Part shown: one piece after another, positions 51,166-60,356 of the stretch
Numbering within the stretch: position 1 is the first letter of the stretch
Layout: every line of letters starts with the position of its first letter
Assembly (NCBI GenBank): GCA_943330455.2
Contig: CALQHT020000001.1
Span: forward strand, 1 to 64,000
Direction of reading: 5' to 3'
Origin: Nitrosovibrio sp. Nv4
GTDB taxonomy: Bacteria > Pseudomonadota > Alphaproteobacteria > Acetobacterales > Acetobacteraceae
Length of the DNA: 64,000 nucleotides
The notes under the pieces: model-generated
What the model saw: only the letters and a program-made list of their open reading frames with translations
Database searches by the model: none
Told to the model about the DNA's origin: nothing
Made by a program: the position numbers and the translations under genes

Positions 51166-52122
51166 TCAGGACCCAGCGCCACCCGGGGTCGGACGGAACA
51201 CCTGAACGCGGTTGTTGGCGGTGTCGGCGACGTAGATGTGGCCAGTCTTCTTGTCGACGATGATGCCGTGCAGGTTGCCGAACTCGCCGTTGCCGGAGCC
51301 CTTCTTGCCCCACATCGCCAGGAACTTGCCTTCCTTGTCGAAGACCTGGACCCGGTCGTTACCGATTTCCGTGACGTAGATGCGGTCCTGCGCATCGATG
51401 GCCACGCCGGCCGGAGCCTTGAACTCGCCCTTGTCGTCGCCGGTCTTGCCCCAGCCGAATAGCAGTTTGCCGTCCGCGCTGAACACCTGCATGCGGTCGT
51501 TCTTCAGGTCGCTGACATACAGACGTCCGTCGGAAGCAAAGCGCGCGGCCTCGGGGTTGTTCATCTTGCCGGGCTCGGTGCCCAGGCCGCCGAACAGGTA
51601 AAGGAACTTGCCGTTCAGGTCGAAGACGTTGACGCGATGGTTGCCGGCTTCCGGCATGAACAGCTTGCCGTCGCGGATGTCCATGAACTCCGACTTGATA
51701 TTCTGGCCGGGAGCGGTGCCGTATTCGCTGAACGTCGACAGCCATTTGTAGCTGGCGTCGTATTTCTTCACGAAGCCGGTGTTGTAGTCGGCGACGAAGA
51801 TATTGCCGGCGGGATCGACCGCGATGCCTTCCGGCTTGTCCAGATGCTGGTCGTCGTCGCCCTTGCCGCCGAAGCGGGTGATGAACTTGCCGCTGGCGGG
51901 ATCGAAAACCTGCACCCAGGCATGAAACGCGTCGGTGGCCAGCAGTTTGCCGTCCTTCGTCCAGGCGAAGTCCTCGACATATTTGAACTGACCCTCGCCC
52001 GTGCCTTCCGTGCCGATGTTCAACACATGTTCGAATTTCAACCCGTCGGCGCGGGCCGGCGCGGGCGACAGGAGAAGACCGCCGGCGAACAACGCCGCCG
52101 CGGCGAGAAGCATCGATTTCAT
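51166..52122 (-). CDS. Secreted NHL-repeat beta-propeller protein
   Basis: 318 residues: signal peptide (MKSMLLAAAALFAGGLLLSPAPARA) and about six NHL repeats, visible as recurring units such as PEGIAVDPAGNIFVADYNTGFVKKYD and APAGVAIDAQDRIYVTEIGNDRVQVFD. A peptidyl-amidating-lyase-like fold is probable but the metal residues were not traced. It precedes the MCP-PilZ gene by 31 bases, so it may deliver a periplasmic ligand signal to that receptor. The leader has a hairpin covering the Shine-Dalgarno. Confidence 0.9.
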   Translation of the reverse strand: MKSMLLAAAALFAGGLLLSPAPARADGLKFEHVLNIGTEGTGEGQFKYVEDFAWTKDGKLLATDAFHAWVQVFDPASGKFITRFGGKGDDDQHLDKPEGIAVDPAGNIFVADYNTGFVKKYDASYKWLSTFSEYGTAPGQNIKSEFMDIRDGKLFMPEAGNHRVNVFDLNGKFLYLFGGLGTEPGKMNNPEAARFASDGRLYVSDLKNDRMQVFSADGKLLFGWGKTGDDKGEFKAPAGVAIDAQDRIYVTEIGNDRVQVFDKEGKFLAMWGKKGSGNGEFGNLHGIIVDKKTGHIYVADTANNRVQVFRPTPGGAGS

Positions 52123-52128
52123 ATAAGC

Positions 52129-52158
52129 ACCCTCATGACCGTTACGGGTGATGAGGGT
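52129..52158 (-). promoter_or_regulatory. Hairpin covering the ribosome binding site of the NHL-propeller gene
   Basis: On the minus strand ACCCTCAT and ATGAGGGT form a perfect 8-bp stem around a 14-base loop. The downstream arm contains the Shine-Dalgarno GAGGGT, 6 bases before the ATG at 52122. The RBS would therefore be sequestered when the stem forms. Confidence 0.6.
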
Positions 52159-52245
52159 CGCTGAAATGGGTAAAGAATGGCTTAATATCGTCGCGGCGGC
52201 CGCGGGCTTTGTTCAGATTGCGTTAGTATTCCGTGCCGTCCCGCG

Positions 52246-53844
52246 TTACCGATCCAGCCAGACCGCCTCGAACCGAGGGCTGTTATAAACGCTGTTCACC
52301 ATGGGGGTGTACCCCTTCAGATAGGGGTGCCAGCAGGTCGCGGCCGGGTAATGGTAAAGGATGGGCCGAGCCATGTCCTGTTGCAGCTTGCGGTCGATGT
52401 CCCAGACGAGCTTTTTGCGGGTCTCGACGTTGGTTTCCTGGGATTGCCGGTCGAACAAGGGCTCCAGGTCGCGGTTGCAGTACTGGGTGAAATTGCGTGC
52501 CGATCCGCAGGCGTAGTTCTCGTAGAAATTCTGATCGGGGTCGTCGACCGCGCCGCAGGTGATGTTCGGCCCGATCGCATAGTCCTTCCGCGCGATTTTC
52601 GGGAACCAACTGGCCGTATCCACCGGCTCCAGCTCGGCGTCGATATAGATATGCTTCAGCGCGTCGACCAGCAGGATGCCGGGGTCGCGGTGGGTCGGGA
52701 TATTGCGGGCCGAGACCTTCAGCTTCAGACGTTTGTCGGGTCCGTAACCCAGGGACGCCATGATTTTCCGGGCCTCGGCACGGTTCGCCTCCGGGTCCGG
52801 TCCGTAGCCCGGCAAATCTTCCAGCATGGCGGTCGGCATGCCCCACACACCTTCCGGCGGGGGTTGCATGGAGCCACCGATGGTGCCCTTGCCCTCGGTC
52901 AGGATGTCGATGAACGTCTGGCGGTCCAGGGTCAGGGCCAGGGCGCGCCGCATCTCCGGGTTGTCGAACGGCGCACGTTCCCGGTTCACGATGACGTTCA
53001 CCGCGCAGTTGTTCGGCACCAGTTTGCAGACCGCCTGCGGGGCCTGTTCCTGCAGGCCTTTCAGCAGCGGGACCGTGACCTCGTTGGGGAAAGTCATGTC
53101 GAACTTGCCGGTCACGAAGGCCAGCATTGCGGTGGAGCGGTTGGTGATGATGGTATATTCGACGCTGTCCAGATACGGCCGGCCGGGCTTCCAGTAGTCG
53201 GTGTTACGGGTCAGCTTGATCGACTCGTTCTGCTTGAATTCCACGAACTTGAACGGGCCGGAGCCGATCGGGTGGGTGCGCATGTCGCGCGGGGCAACAT
53301 GGCACGGATAGATGGCGGAATAGCCGGACGCGAGCAGGGCCAGCAGTGCGGGTTGCGGACGACCGAGTTGGAAGGTGATCTCGAAGTCGCCGTTGGGGAT
53401 GACGTCTTTCAGGTTGTGGTACCAACCCCCGCGCAGATTGTTCCGCAACGGCACGGCCGCCTTGCCCATCAGCAGGTCCCAGGTGCATTTCACATCCTTG
53501 GACGTGAAGGGCTTGCCATCGTGCCATTTGACCCCTTCGCGCAGTTTGAAGGTCAGGGCGGTGTTGTCCGCGCTCCACGACCACGACGTAGCGAGTTCGG
53601 GCTGGATGGTTTCGATGCTGTTGCGGGGCTGCTCCTGGTCGTAGAGCACCAGGTTGTTGAACATGGCCATGAACGGGGTGGTGACCGAGTTGCTGGATTC
53701 CTCCAGGATCGACGGGCTGCCCGGGCTGTCGCGGTGATACAGTTTCAGGATTCCGCCCGGCTTCGGGTCCGCGGCGATCCCCGCGGTCGACAGGGTCAGG
53801 ACGGTCGCGGCCGCCAGCAGGCACCGCTGTAGAAATCTGGACAT
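52246..53844 (-). CDS. ABC transporter periplasmic substrate-binding protein (SBP_bac_5)
   Basis: 532 residues from ATG 53844 (signal peptide MSRFLQRCLLAAATVLTLSTAGIA). Family 5 features: PGGILKLYHRDSPGS, EGVKWHDGKPFTSKDVK, NNLVLYDQEQ and the C-terminal LVWDIDRKLQQDMARPILYHYP. Binds peptides, opines or similar solutes for an ABC importer. No permease or ATPase gene of this class is adjacent, so it is an orphan or works with another locus. Divergent from the TauD-type gene. Confidence 0.92.
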   Translation of the reverse strand: MSRFLQRCLLAAATVLTLSTAGIAADPKPGGILKLYHRDSPGSPSILEESSNSVTTPFMAMFNNLVLYDQEQPRNSIETIQPELATSWSWSADNTALTFKLREGVKWHDGKPFTSKDVKCTWDLLMGKAAVPLRNNLRGGWYHNLKDVIPNGDFEITFQLGRPQPALLALLASGYSAIYPCHVAPRDMRTHPIGSGPFKFVEFKQNESIKLTRNTDYWKPGRPYLDSVEYTIITNRSTAMLAFVTGKFDMTFPNEVTVPLLKGLQEQAPQAVCKLVPNNCAVNVIVNRERAPFDNPEMRRALALTLDRQTFIDILTEGKGTIGGSMQPPPEGVWGMPTAMLEDLPGYGPDPEANRAEARKIMASLGYGPDKRLKLKVSARNIPTHRDPGILLVDALKHIYIDAELEPVDTASWFPKIARKDYAIGPNITCGAVDDPDQNFYENYACGSARNFTQYCNRDLEPLFDRQSQETNVETRKKLVWDIDRKLQQDMARPILYHYPAATCWHPYLKGYTPMVNSVYNSPRFEAVWLDR

Positions 53845-54137
53845 TGTGGTCTCTCCCCCGTCGCATGATGTCGGTGGTTTCGGTCGGAGGTTTCCTGGGT
53901 CCGCCGGCCGGTCCACGTGACGCTGTTTCGGTGCGGGAAGTGTCCGACGTTTGCCGGAAGGCGTCCAGAGGCGCGGAGGGGCAGGCCGAGGGGACGGGCG
54001 GGATTTGACTCGCGCGCAAGACCGGGATCAGTCTGGCGGAACAAGAGCGGATCGGCGCCGACCCGAGTGACCCGATGCGCGCAAACATACCTTGCTCATG
54101 ACGGGTCCGGTTCATGAGCGTCGGAGGAGAGCCGCCC

Positions 54138-55037
54138 ATGAGCATCACCTTCACCCCCTTGCATCCCGTGATCGCGGCCGAGTGCCATGGCGCGGATATC
54201 GCCAAGCCCCTGACAGCCCAACAGGCGGCGGCGATCGATGCGGGCATGGACAAATATGCGGTGCTGGTGTTTCGCCAGGGGACGCCGCTGACGACCGAAC
54301 AGCAGGTCGCCTTTACGAAGAATTTCGGCGACCTGGAGCCACCTTATCGCCAAATCCATGCCGCCGAGGGCGTGCGGCTGAAGGACCCGGCGCTGTCCGA
54401 TATCTCCAACCTGGGTCCGGACGGACGGGTGCTGGAACGCGATGACCGCAAGCGGCTGTTTGGGCTGGGCAACCAGCTTTGGCACAGCGACAGCAGCTAT
54501 AAGGTGGTCCCGGCTCGCTACTCGCTGTTATGTGGGCATGTCATTCCGCCGGAGGGCGGCAACACTCAGTTGGCCGACATGCGGGCCGCCTATGACATGC
54601 TGGACGCGGCCACCAAGGCCATGATCGAGGATCTGATCTGCGAGCATTCGCGGATTTTCTCCAAGGGCGCGCTGGGCTTCACTTTCACCGACCAGGAAGT
54701 GCAGGCGTTCGCGCCGGTGCGGCAGCGGTTGGTGCGGACGCATCGGAAGACCGGACGCAAGTCGTTGTATCTGTCGTCTCATGCCGGGCGCATCCTTGGC
54801 TGGCCGATCCCCGAGGCTCAGATGTTGTTGCGGGAATTGACCGAGCACGCGACGCAACGGGAGTTTGTCTATACCCATAAGTGGCAGGTCGGTGACCTCG
54901 TTGTCTGGGACAACCGCGCCACGATGCACCGTGCTCGCCCGTACAACGACACGAAGTATCCGCGGGATTTGCGGCGTACCACGTTGACCGACGGGGTGCC
55001 GACGGTCGAACAGGCGATGGCGGAAGCGGCGGAGTGA
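54138..55037 (+). CDS. TauD/TfdA-family Fe(II)/2-oxoglutarate dioxygenase (second copy)
   Basis: 299 residues. Iron ligands H116-x-D118 in LWHSDSSY and H264 in WDNRATMHRARPY; RDLRRTTL supplies the 2-oxoglutarate arginine. GGAGGAG lies before ATG 54138, preferred over ATG 54114. Related to but clearly different from the enzyme at 1047-1931. Divergent from the solute-binding protein gene, so uptake and oxidation of one solute is an attractive guess. Confidence 0.9.
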   Translation: MSITFTPLHPVIAAECHGADIAKPLTAQQAAAIDAGMDKYAVLVFRQGTPLTTEQQVAFTKNFGDLEPPYRQIHAAEGVRLKDPALSDISNLGPDGRVLERDDRKRLFGLGNQLWHSDSSYKVVPARYSLLCGHVIPPEGGNTQLADMRAAYDMLDAATKAMIEDLICEHSRIFSKGALGFTFTDQEVQAFAPVRQRLVRTHRKTGRKSLYLSSHAGRILGWPIPEAQMLLRELTEHATQREFVYTHKWQVGDLVVWDNRATMHRARPYNDTKYPRDLRRTTLTDGVPTVEQAMAEAAE

Positions 55038-55051
55038 TCTGACCGGGGGCG

Positions 55052-55417
55052 TTACGGCACGCGGGTCGCCTGTCGCACCAGCATCCTCCAGGTGCCGGCT
55101 TGGCGCACCCAGACCAGGGTGGTGAGCAAGGTCACGGGTGGGTGGGGACGTCCGCGCTCGCCACCCATGAAGTCGAGCGTCGTATAGACGGATGCCATGT
55201 CGCCTGAGACGTGGACGGATTCCGAGATAGGCCGCACACGCTCATACTCGTAAAGACCGTCGCGAACCCCATCCAGGAACTGGCGTTTGGTTTCCGCCAG
55301 TCCGGTTGAATGAACGTAGACGACGTCATCGGCCAGAAGACCATCCAGCGCGGCCAGATCATGGGCCAGCATCGCGCTGTATAAAGCGCGCACCGCGGCT
55401 TCGACGGACGCGGTCAT
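55052..55417 (-). CDS. SnoaL/NTF2-like (DUF4440-type) protein
   Basis: 121 residues; MTASVEAAVRALYSAMLAHDLAALDGLLADDVVYVHSTG is the usual opening of the cone-like NTF2 fold, and VTLLTTLVWVRQAGTWRMLVRQATRVP the end. Starts at an ATG overlapping the preceding gene's stop (ATGA). Such proteins act as small isomerases, hydrolases or binding modules; no catalytic residue could be assigned. Confidence 0.8.
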   Translation of the reverse strand: MTASVEAAVRALYSAMLAHDLAALDGLLADDVVYVHSTGLAETKRQFLDGVRDGLYEYERVRPISESVHVSGDMASVYTTLDFMGGERGRPHPPVTLLTTLVWVRQAGTWRMLVRQATRVP

Positions 55418-56448
55418 GCCGCTGACTCCAACCGGCGGATAAAGTCTCGCAGCGCCGGCGCCCATTTCTCGGCGTCCGCGCCCGAGGCCAGGTGGCCGTG
55501 ATCGCTGTCCAGGGGGAAATAGGTGGCGTCGACCCCGGCGGCTCGGAGTCCGTCGATCACGCCTGGTGCCAGGGAAGGGGGGAACAGGGCGTCCGTGCGG
55601 GACAGCACATACAGCACCGGCACCCGGATCTTCTTGTAGTCCTTGGTGATGTCGTAGGTCTCCATCGCTCGTCCCAGGATGAAGAGGGAGTTCGCGTCGA
55701 ACACATCCGCCCAGGCAGCGGCGATCCGGCGCAGTTCGGCGTCTCGCGCATCCTTCTCAGGGAAAGCGGCGGCCAGACTGTCCGCCATGCCATAGCGGGT
55801 CAGGGTATCGACCCGGAGATTGGTCATCGTCTCCTTGACGCCGCCGTTCTCGTAGTAGTCGCCGTTGTTCCAGTTGGGGTCTGGCCCGAACCATTTCATC
55901 AATCCCGCGACCCGATCCGATGTCGGCGGCAATGGAGACGTGACCACCGGCACGATCCCATCCATGAAGTCGGGGAACGTGACGCCCCATTGGAACGCCT
56001 GGAACCCGCCATAGGACGGGCCGACCACCGCGCGCAGATGCACCACCCCCAGATGCTGCAGCAACCGGTGCTGCGCCGTTACGATATCGGCGACGGTAAT
56101 CGCCGGAAACCTCGACCCATATGGCTTGCCGGTGCGCGGATCGATCGAGGCCGCGTTGGTCGATCCATAACTGGACCCCAACATATTGGAGCACACGACG
56201 AAATACCGATCCGTATCGATCGGCGCGCCTGGCCCGACCAGGGTGCTCCACGCGCCTTCGGAGGAGCCAGAGCCGGATTCGATCATCCGATGACTGCTGG
56301 TATAGCCATGCGTGACCAGGATCGCGTTGCGCCCGGTCGCGTCGAGCTTGCCGCGCGTGACATAGGCCAAGGTGACCTCGGGCAGGACGGCACCGTTGCT
56401 CAGCGGGAAGTCCTTGATCGTGTATGTCGCGTGCGTTGCGTCGCTCAT
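55414..56448 (-). CDS. Alpha/beta hydrolase, homoserine O-acetyltransferase-like
   Basis: 344 residues related to MetX-type acetyltransferases and their hydrolase relatives. LAYVTRGKLDATGRNAILVTHGYTSS, the nucleophile motif GPSYGGFQA and the late D-H pair (VLSRTDALFPP; DSDHGHLASG) are visible. True MetX carries GGSLGG at the elbow; GPSYGG suggests another acyl substrate. It is translationally coupled to the SnoaL-like gene and divergent from an LLM monooxygenase. Confidence 0.85.
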   Translation of the reverse strand: MSDATHATYTIKDFPLSNGAVLPEVTLAYVTRGKLDATGRNAILVTHGYTSSHRMIESGSGSSEGAWSTLVGPGAPIDTDRYFVVCSNMLGSSYGSTNAASIDPRTGKPYGSRFPAITVADIVTAQHRLLQHLGVVHLRAVVGPSYGGFQAFQWGVTFPDFMDGIVPVVTSPLPPTSDRVAGLMKWFGPDPNWNNGDYYENGGVKETMTNLRVDTLTRYGMADSLAAAFPEKDARDAELRRIAAAWADVFDANSLFILGRAMETYDITKDYKKIRVPVLYVLSRTDALFPPSLAPGVIDGLRAAGVDATYFPLDSDHGHLASGADAEKWAPALRDFIRRLESAA

Positions 56449-56557
56449 GGTCGTCTCCCGGGCTTGTTCGTTTGCTGGTCCCAGGTTGCCACCCTGCCCG
56501 GGATCATGCCAGGGAATGTACCAGTCGGCACGATCCGCGACACAGGAGAGGTTCAGG

Positions 56558-57625
56558 ATGGAATTCGGGATTGCACTGCCCACCGCGGCCGATGCCTGGA
56601 AGACCGTGAAACGCGCCGAGGAACTGGGCTTCACGCATGCCTGGTTCTACGACACGCAGATGCTGTGCGCGGATTGCTTCGTGGCCATGGGGGCCGCGGC
56701 CGTCCACACATCTCGTATCAGGCTGGGCACTGGGGTGCTGATCCCGTCCAACCGGATCGCGCCCGTGACCGCCAATGGGTTCGCGTCGCTGAACCAGCTT
56801 GCGCCCGGGCGGATCGATTTCGGCGTCGGGACCGGCTTCACCGGGCGGCGTACCATGGGTCTCGGCGCGATCAAGCTGTCCGAGATGGAGGAATACATCC
56901 GTGTGGTGATGGGGCTGCTGGACAGCCAGACGGTGGAATTCCAGGTCGAGGGCAAGCGTCAGAAGATCGCGTTCCTCAATCCGGAACTGGACCTGATCAA
57001 CCTGCGCGATCCGGTTGGATTGCATATCTCGGCCTATGGTCCGCGCGCCCGGGCGCTGACCGCGAAACTCGGTGCTGGGTGGTTGAATTTCGTGGGGGAG
57101 GTCGCGAGTGGCGTGACCGCGATGCAGGCGATGCGGAAGTCCTGGACCGATGCCGGTCGCTCCGCCGGGGATCTGACCGCGGTGGCGTTTGCGCTGGGGT
57201 GTATCCTGGAGCCGGGGGAGAAGCTGGATTCGGATCGCGCCATCGCCCAGGCCGGGCCGCGTGCGGCGGTGCTGCTGCATCGCGCGGCGGATGAGGCGCT
57301 GGCCGGGTTGCCGAACACGTCTCCGGTGCCCGCATCCGTTGCGGAACCGGTCGCCGCCTATGTCGAACTGGCGAAAACCTATGAGCCGGCGGATGCCCGC
57401 TACCTGGAAAACCATCGAGGCCACCTGATGGCGGTGAAGCCTCGCGAACGCCCTTTCGTCACCGCGGAACTGATCCGCCAGACCACGTTCACCGGCACCG
57501 AGCCGGACCTGCTGGACCGCATCGCCGCCTTGCGCGACGCCGGCTATACGCAGTTCACCATCCAGCTCGTTCCCGGCCAGGAAGCCGCGATCGAGGATTG
57601 GGGGCGGCTGAAGGCCAAATTCTGA
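56558..57625 (+). CDS. LLM-class flavin/F420-dependent oxidoreductase
   Basis: 355 residues from ATG 56558 with AGGAGAGG upstream. Barrel motifs: EFGIALPTAADAWKTVKRAEELGFTHAWFYD, RIRLGTGVLIPSNRIAPVTANGFASLNQLAPGRIDFGVGTGFTGRRTMG, and a C-terminal DLLDRIAALRDAGYTQFTIQLVPG. Similar to F420-type LLM enzymes, but cofactor identity cannot be settled by eye. Substrate unknown; the divergent hydrolase gene hints at an acyl compound. Confidence 0.9.
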   Translation: MEFGIALPTAADAWKTVKRAEELGFTHAWFYDTQMLCADCFVAMGAAAVHTSRIRLGTGVLIPSNRIAPVTANGFASLNQLAPGRIDFGVGTGFTGRRTMGLGAIKLSEMEEYIRVVMGLLDSQTVEFQVEGKRQKIAFLNPELDLINLRDPVGLHISAYGPRARALTAKLGAGWLNFVGEVASGVTAMQAMRKSWTDAGRSAGDLTAVAFALGCILEPGEKLDSDRAIAQAGPRAAVLLHRAADEALAGLPNTSPVPASVAEPVAAYVELAKTYEPADARYLENHRGHLMAVKPRERPFVTAELIRQTTFTGTEPDLLDRIAALRDAGYTQFTIQLVPGQEAAIEDWGRLKAKF

Positions 57626-57660
57626 TAGGGCCAGCGACCACGCCCACGAAAGTCGGCTCT

Positions 57661-57684
57661 CCACCGTCCGCGGCGGACGGGTGG
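57661..57684 (+). terminator. Hairpin after the LLM oxidoreductase gene
   Basis: CCACCGTCCGC followed directly by GGCGGACGGGTGG makes a near-perfect GC-rich stem with one bulge, 36 bases after the stop codon. Without a T-run it is only a candidate terminator. Confidence 0.4.
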
Positions 57685-57786
57685 ACGTGAAGACGATCCG
57701 GGCTTTGCCGTCGGGGTAGACGACGCTTGCACTAGCCGGGACGGCGCACCCATATTGAACGGGTTAACGGAGGCAGGTTGCTTGCC

Positions 57787-58383
57787 ATGAACGTCGCCAT
57801 GCGCCGCAGGGTTCCGGGCCGTATGACAGTCGAGGAGTTCATCGCCTGGTGCGACGATGACGCGCGGGGCAAGTGGCAACTCGTGGATGGGGAACCGGTC
57901 CTGACACCGCCAGCGTCGGTTTTGCATGGTCGCATCCAGGCGCGACTTGCAGCTCTGTTGGAAGGCCACCTGGAAACACGGGGTGGTTCGTGCGTCGTCC
58001 TGACGAAACCGGCGATCCGGCCCCGGCTGAGGGCCGGGATCAATCTGCGTGTCCCCGACCTCGCGGTGACTTGTGAGACGCTGCAATCCGGGCAAATCCC
58101 GCTGGCCGAACCGGTGGTGATCGTCGAGGTGCTTTCGCCGAGCAACGAACTCGATACGTGGGATAATGTGTGGACCTATGCTTCGGTCCCCAGCGTGCGG
58201 GAAATCCTGGTGGTGCACTCCACCCGTGTCCTGGTGGAACTCCTGCGGCGGCAGGATGACGGCGGCTGGGCGGAGAACCCGGTTCGCCTCGGGATTGGTG
58301 AGCCGGTCGAATTGACCAGCATCGGGTTCGGTTGTGACGTGGGGTCGATCTACCGGGGCACACCATTGGTGGCGGCCGCCTGA
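57787..58383 (+). CDS. Uma2-family (DUF820) nuclease-like protein
   Basis: 198 residues from ATG 57787; GGAGG at 57769-57773 could also serve an in-frame TTG at 57778. PD-(D/E)XK-type Uma2 features: MTVEEFIAWCDDDARGKWQLVDGEPV at the start, VPDLAVTC with the active-site Asp, and PVVIVEVLSPSNE with the Glu of the ExK-like site. The exact lysine is not obvious. Function of the family is unresolved; many are solitary genes as here. Confidence 0.82.
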   Translation: MNVAMRRRVPGRMTVEEFIAWCDDDARGKWQLVDGEPVLTPPASVLHGRIQARLAALLEGHLETRGGSCVVLTKPAIRPRLRAGINLRVPDLAVTCETLQSGQIPLAEPVVIVEVLSPSNELDTWDNVWTYASVPSVREILVVHSTRVLVELLRRQDDGGWAENPVRLGIGEPVELTSIGFGCDVGSIYRGTPLVAAA

Positions 58384-58556
58384 TCGAAGCCTGGGTAGGG
58401 CGAACCCACGGTCGGCGCGATAGCCGGGCCATCCGATGCCGCACTTCGACGGCGAGTGAAATTGGTCTGGGGGGATTCTCTAAATTCGGCGATATGGATC
58501 GGACCGAAATCTGGCAGATTAGCCCCTCCGCCGCACGGTCCCGACAGGAAACCCTC

Positions 58557-59183
58557 ATGTATATCCCCCAGCACTTCAACGAAGACCGGATCGATGTGCT
58601 GCATGCGGCAATCCGAGGCTGCGGCCTTGCGACCCTGGTCAGCATGACGCCGGACGGTCTGATTGCCAGCCATGTCCCGCTGCTGCTGGACCCCAACCCC
58701 GCGCCCTACGGCACATTGATCGGCCATTTCGCCCGCCCGAACCCGCATGCCCGCGTCACCGACCCGAATGTGCAGACCCTCGCGATCTTCCAGGGACCCG
58801 ACGGCTACATCACCCCATCTTGGTATCCGACGAAGCAAGAGAACGGCAAAGTCGTCCCGACCTGGAACTATTCCGCCATCCACGCCTACGGCACGTTGGA
58901 AATCTTCGACGATCGGGACCGGCTGCTGGATATCGTTACCCGCCTGACCGACCGCCATGAAGCGTCCTTTGCCAAACCGTGGGCGGTGTCCGACGCGCCG
59001 GCCGATTACGTGCAGGGCATGCTGAAGGGCATTCTCGGGATCGCATTGCCGATCGCTCGCCTGGAAGGCAAGGTCAAGATGAGTCAGAATCGTCCCCCGG
59101 CCGACCGTGCCGGCGTCATCCAGGGACTGCAAAACATCGACCGCCCGGACCTTGCGGACCGGATCGACGCGCCGCGGCCCTGA
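58557..59183 (+). CDS. FMN-binding PaiB-type regulator
   Basis: 208 residues, the standard PaiB length, starting MYIPQHFNEDRID; motifs RGCGLATLVS, GYITPSWYPTKQENGKVVPTWNYSAIHAYG, and KGILGIALPIARLEGKVKMSQNRPPADRAGVIQGL are diagnostic. PaiB-like proteins bind FMN and act as negative regulators or oxidoreductases. The longer frame to 58494 adds no homologous sequence. Confidence 0.93.
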   Translation: MYIPQHFNEDRIDVLHAAIRGCGLATLVSMTPDGLIASHVPLLLDPNPAPYGTLIGHFARPNPHARVTDPNVQTLAIFQGPDGYITPSWYPTKQENGKVVPTWNYSAIHAYGTLEIFDDRDRLLDIVTRLTDRHEASFAKPWAVSDAPADYVQGMLKGILGIALPIARLEGKVKMSQNRPPADRAGVIQGLQNIDRPDLADRIDAPRP

Positions 59184-59201
59184 CCTGCCTGTCCCGGGCG
59201 G

Positions 59202-60356
59202 CTACTCCGCCGCGGCCCGGGGTGCCACCCGGGAGGCCTGCCGTTCGGCGATCATCTGCTTCGTCAGCGGCAGCAGGGACCGCCCATATTCGACATTGTC
59301 GTCCAGCGGATCGAACCCACGGATCAGGAACGTCGTGATCCCCATGTCGTAGTATTCGCACAACGCCTCGGCCACCTGTACCGGCGTGCCCACCAGGCTG
59401 GTGGTGTTGCCCCTGGCGCCGGTCGCCAGCGCGGCGCCGGTCCAGAGCCGCTTGTCCAACCGCTCTCCCTGCGCCGCCGCGGCGAGAAGCCGCTTCGAGC
59501 CCTCGTTCACCGGCGTCTTCGCTGTCAGCCCCGCCTTGGCGCGCAGTTCGATGATCCGTTGCTTGATGGCCTCGGCGCGTGCCCAGGCCTCGTCCTCGGT
59601 CGGAGCCAGGATCGGGCGGAATGACAGGCTGAACCGCAGGGTGCGGCCATGCTTCGCTGCCTCGGCGCGCAGGCGAGCGGTGATTTCACGCACCTGGGCA
59701 TGGGTTTCGCCCCACAGCGCATAGACATCGGCATGTTTGGCGCTGACCGCCAAGGCCGCATCCGACGCACCGCCGAAATAGATCGGGATCCGAGGCTGCT
59801 GCACGCAGCGTATGGCGGTGGAGGCGCCGGCGAACCGATAGAACCGTCCGTCATGATCGACCGTCGGCGCAGGATCGGTCCAGAGGCGCTTCAGAATATC
59901 GACATATTCGTCGGTCCGTTGATACCGCTCCTCCTTGGTCGAGACATCCCCGTCGCGGAACATGTCCGCATCGTCGCCGCCGGTGATGACATGGATCGCG
60001 GCCCGCCCGCCGGTGATCTGGTCGAGGGTGGCGAATTTGCGAGCGGCAACGGGAGGGGACACGAAGCCAGGCCGATGCGCGACCAGGAAACTCAGGCGCT
60101 CGGTGTGTTGAGCGGCGGCGGCGGCGACCATGAACCCGTCCGCTCCGTCGGCGAAATACCCGACCAGGACACGGTCGAAGCCGCCGATCTCGGCTGCCTG
60201 CGCGAAATCGCGGATATAGCCGCGATCCAGCACGACGGGCGGAGCGGGGCGGATTTCCGAGCCCTGCTTGTGGTGGATCATGCCGATGAATTCCACGCTC
60301 GCGGCGGGATCGATCGGTCCTGTATCGGCGACGCGGCCGGTGGATAAAGCAGTCAT
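59202..60356 (-). CDS. LLM monooxygenase, alkanesulfonate monooxygenase (SsuD)-like
   Basis: 384 residues of FMNH2-dependent SsuD-type fold: GGFDRVLVGYFADGADGFMVAAAAAQHTERL, HRPGFVSPPVAARKFATLDQITGGRAAIHVITGGDDADMFRDGD, PIYFGGASDAALAVSAKHADVYALWGE and LVGTPVQVAEALCEYYDMGI. The first block replaces the typical cysteine of SsuD. It needs a separate flavin reductase, which is not seen here. ATGA overlap with the class V aminotransferase gene upstream. An alkanesulfonate or a nitrogen/sulfur compound is a possible substrate. Confidence 0.9.
   Translation of the reverse strand: MTALSTGRVADTGPIDPAASVEFIGMIHHKQGSEIRPAPPVVLDRGYIRDFAQAAEIGGFDRVLVGYFADGADGFMVAAAAAQHTERLSFLVAHRPGFVSPPVAARKFATLDQITGGRAAIHVITGGDDADMFRDGDVSTKEERYQRTDEYVDILKRLWTDPAPTVDHDGRFYRFAGASTAIRCVQQPRIPIYFGGASDAALAVSAKHADVYALWGETHAQVREITARLRAEAAKHGRTLRFSLSFRPILAPTEDEAWARAEAIKQRIIELRAKAGLTAKTPVNEGSKRLLAAAAQGERLDKRLWTGAALATGARGNTTSLVGTPVQVAEALCEYYDMGITTFLIRGFDPLDDNVEYGRSLLPLTKQMIAERQASRVAPRAAAE

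Noticed and set aside
55492-57294. A 600-codon plus-strand frame
   Set aside because: Runs antisense through the MetX-like gene and out of frame through the LLM gene; no family similarity.
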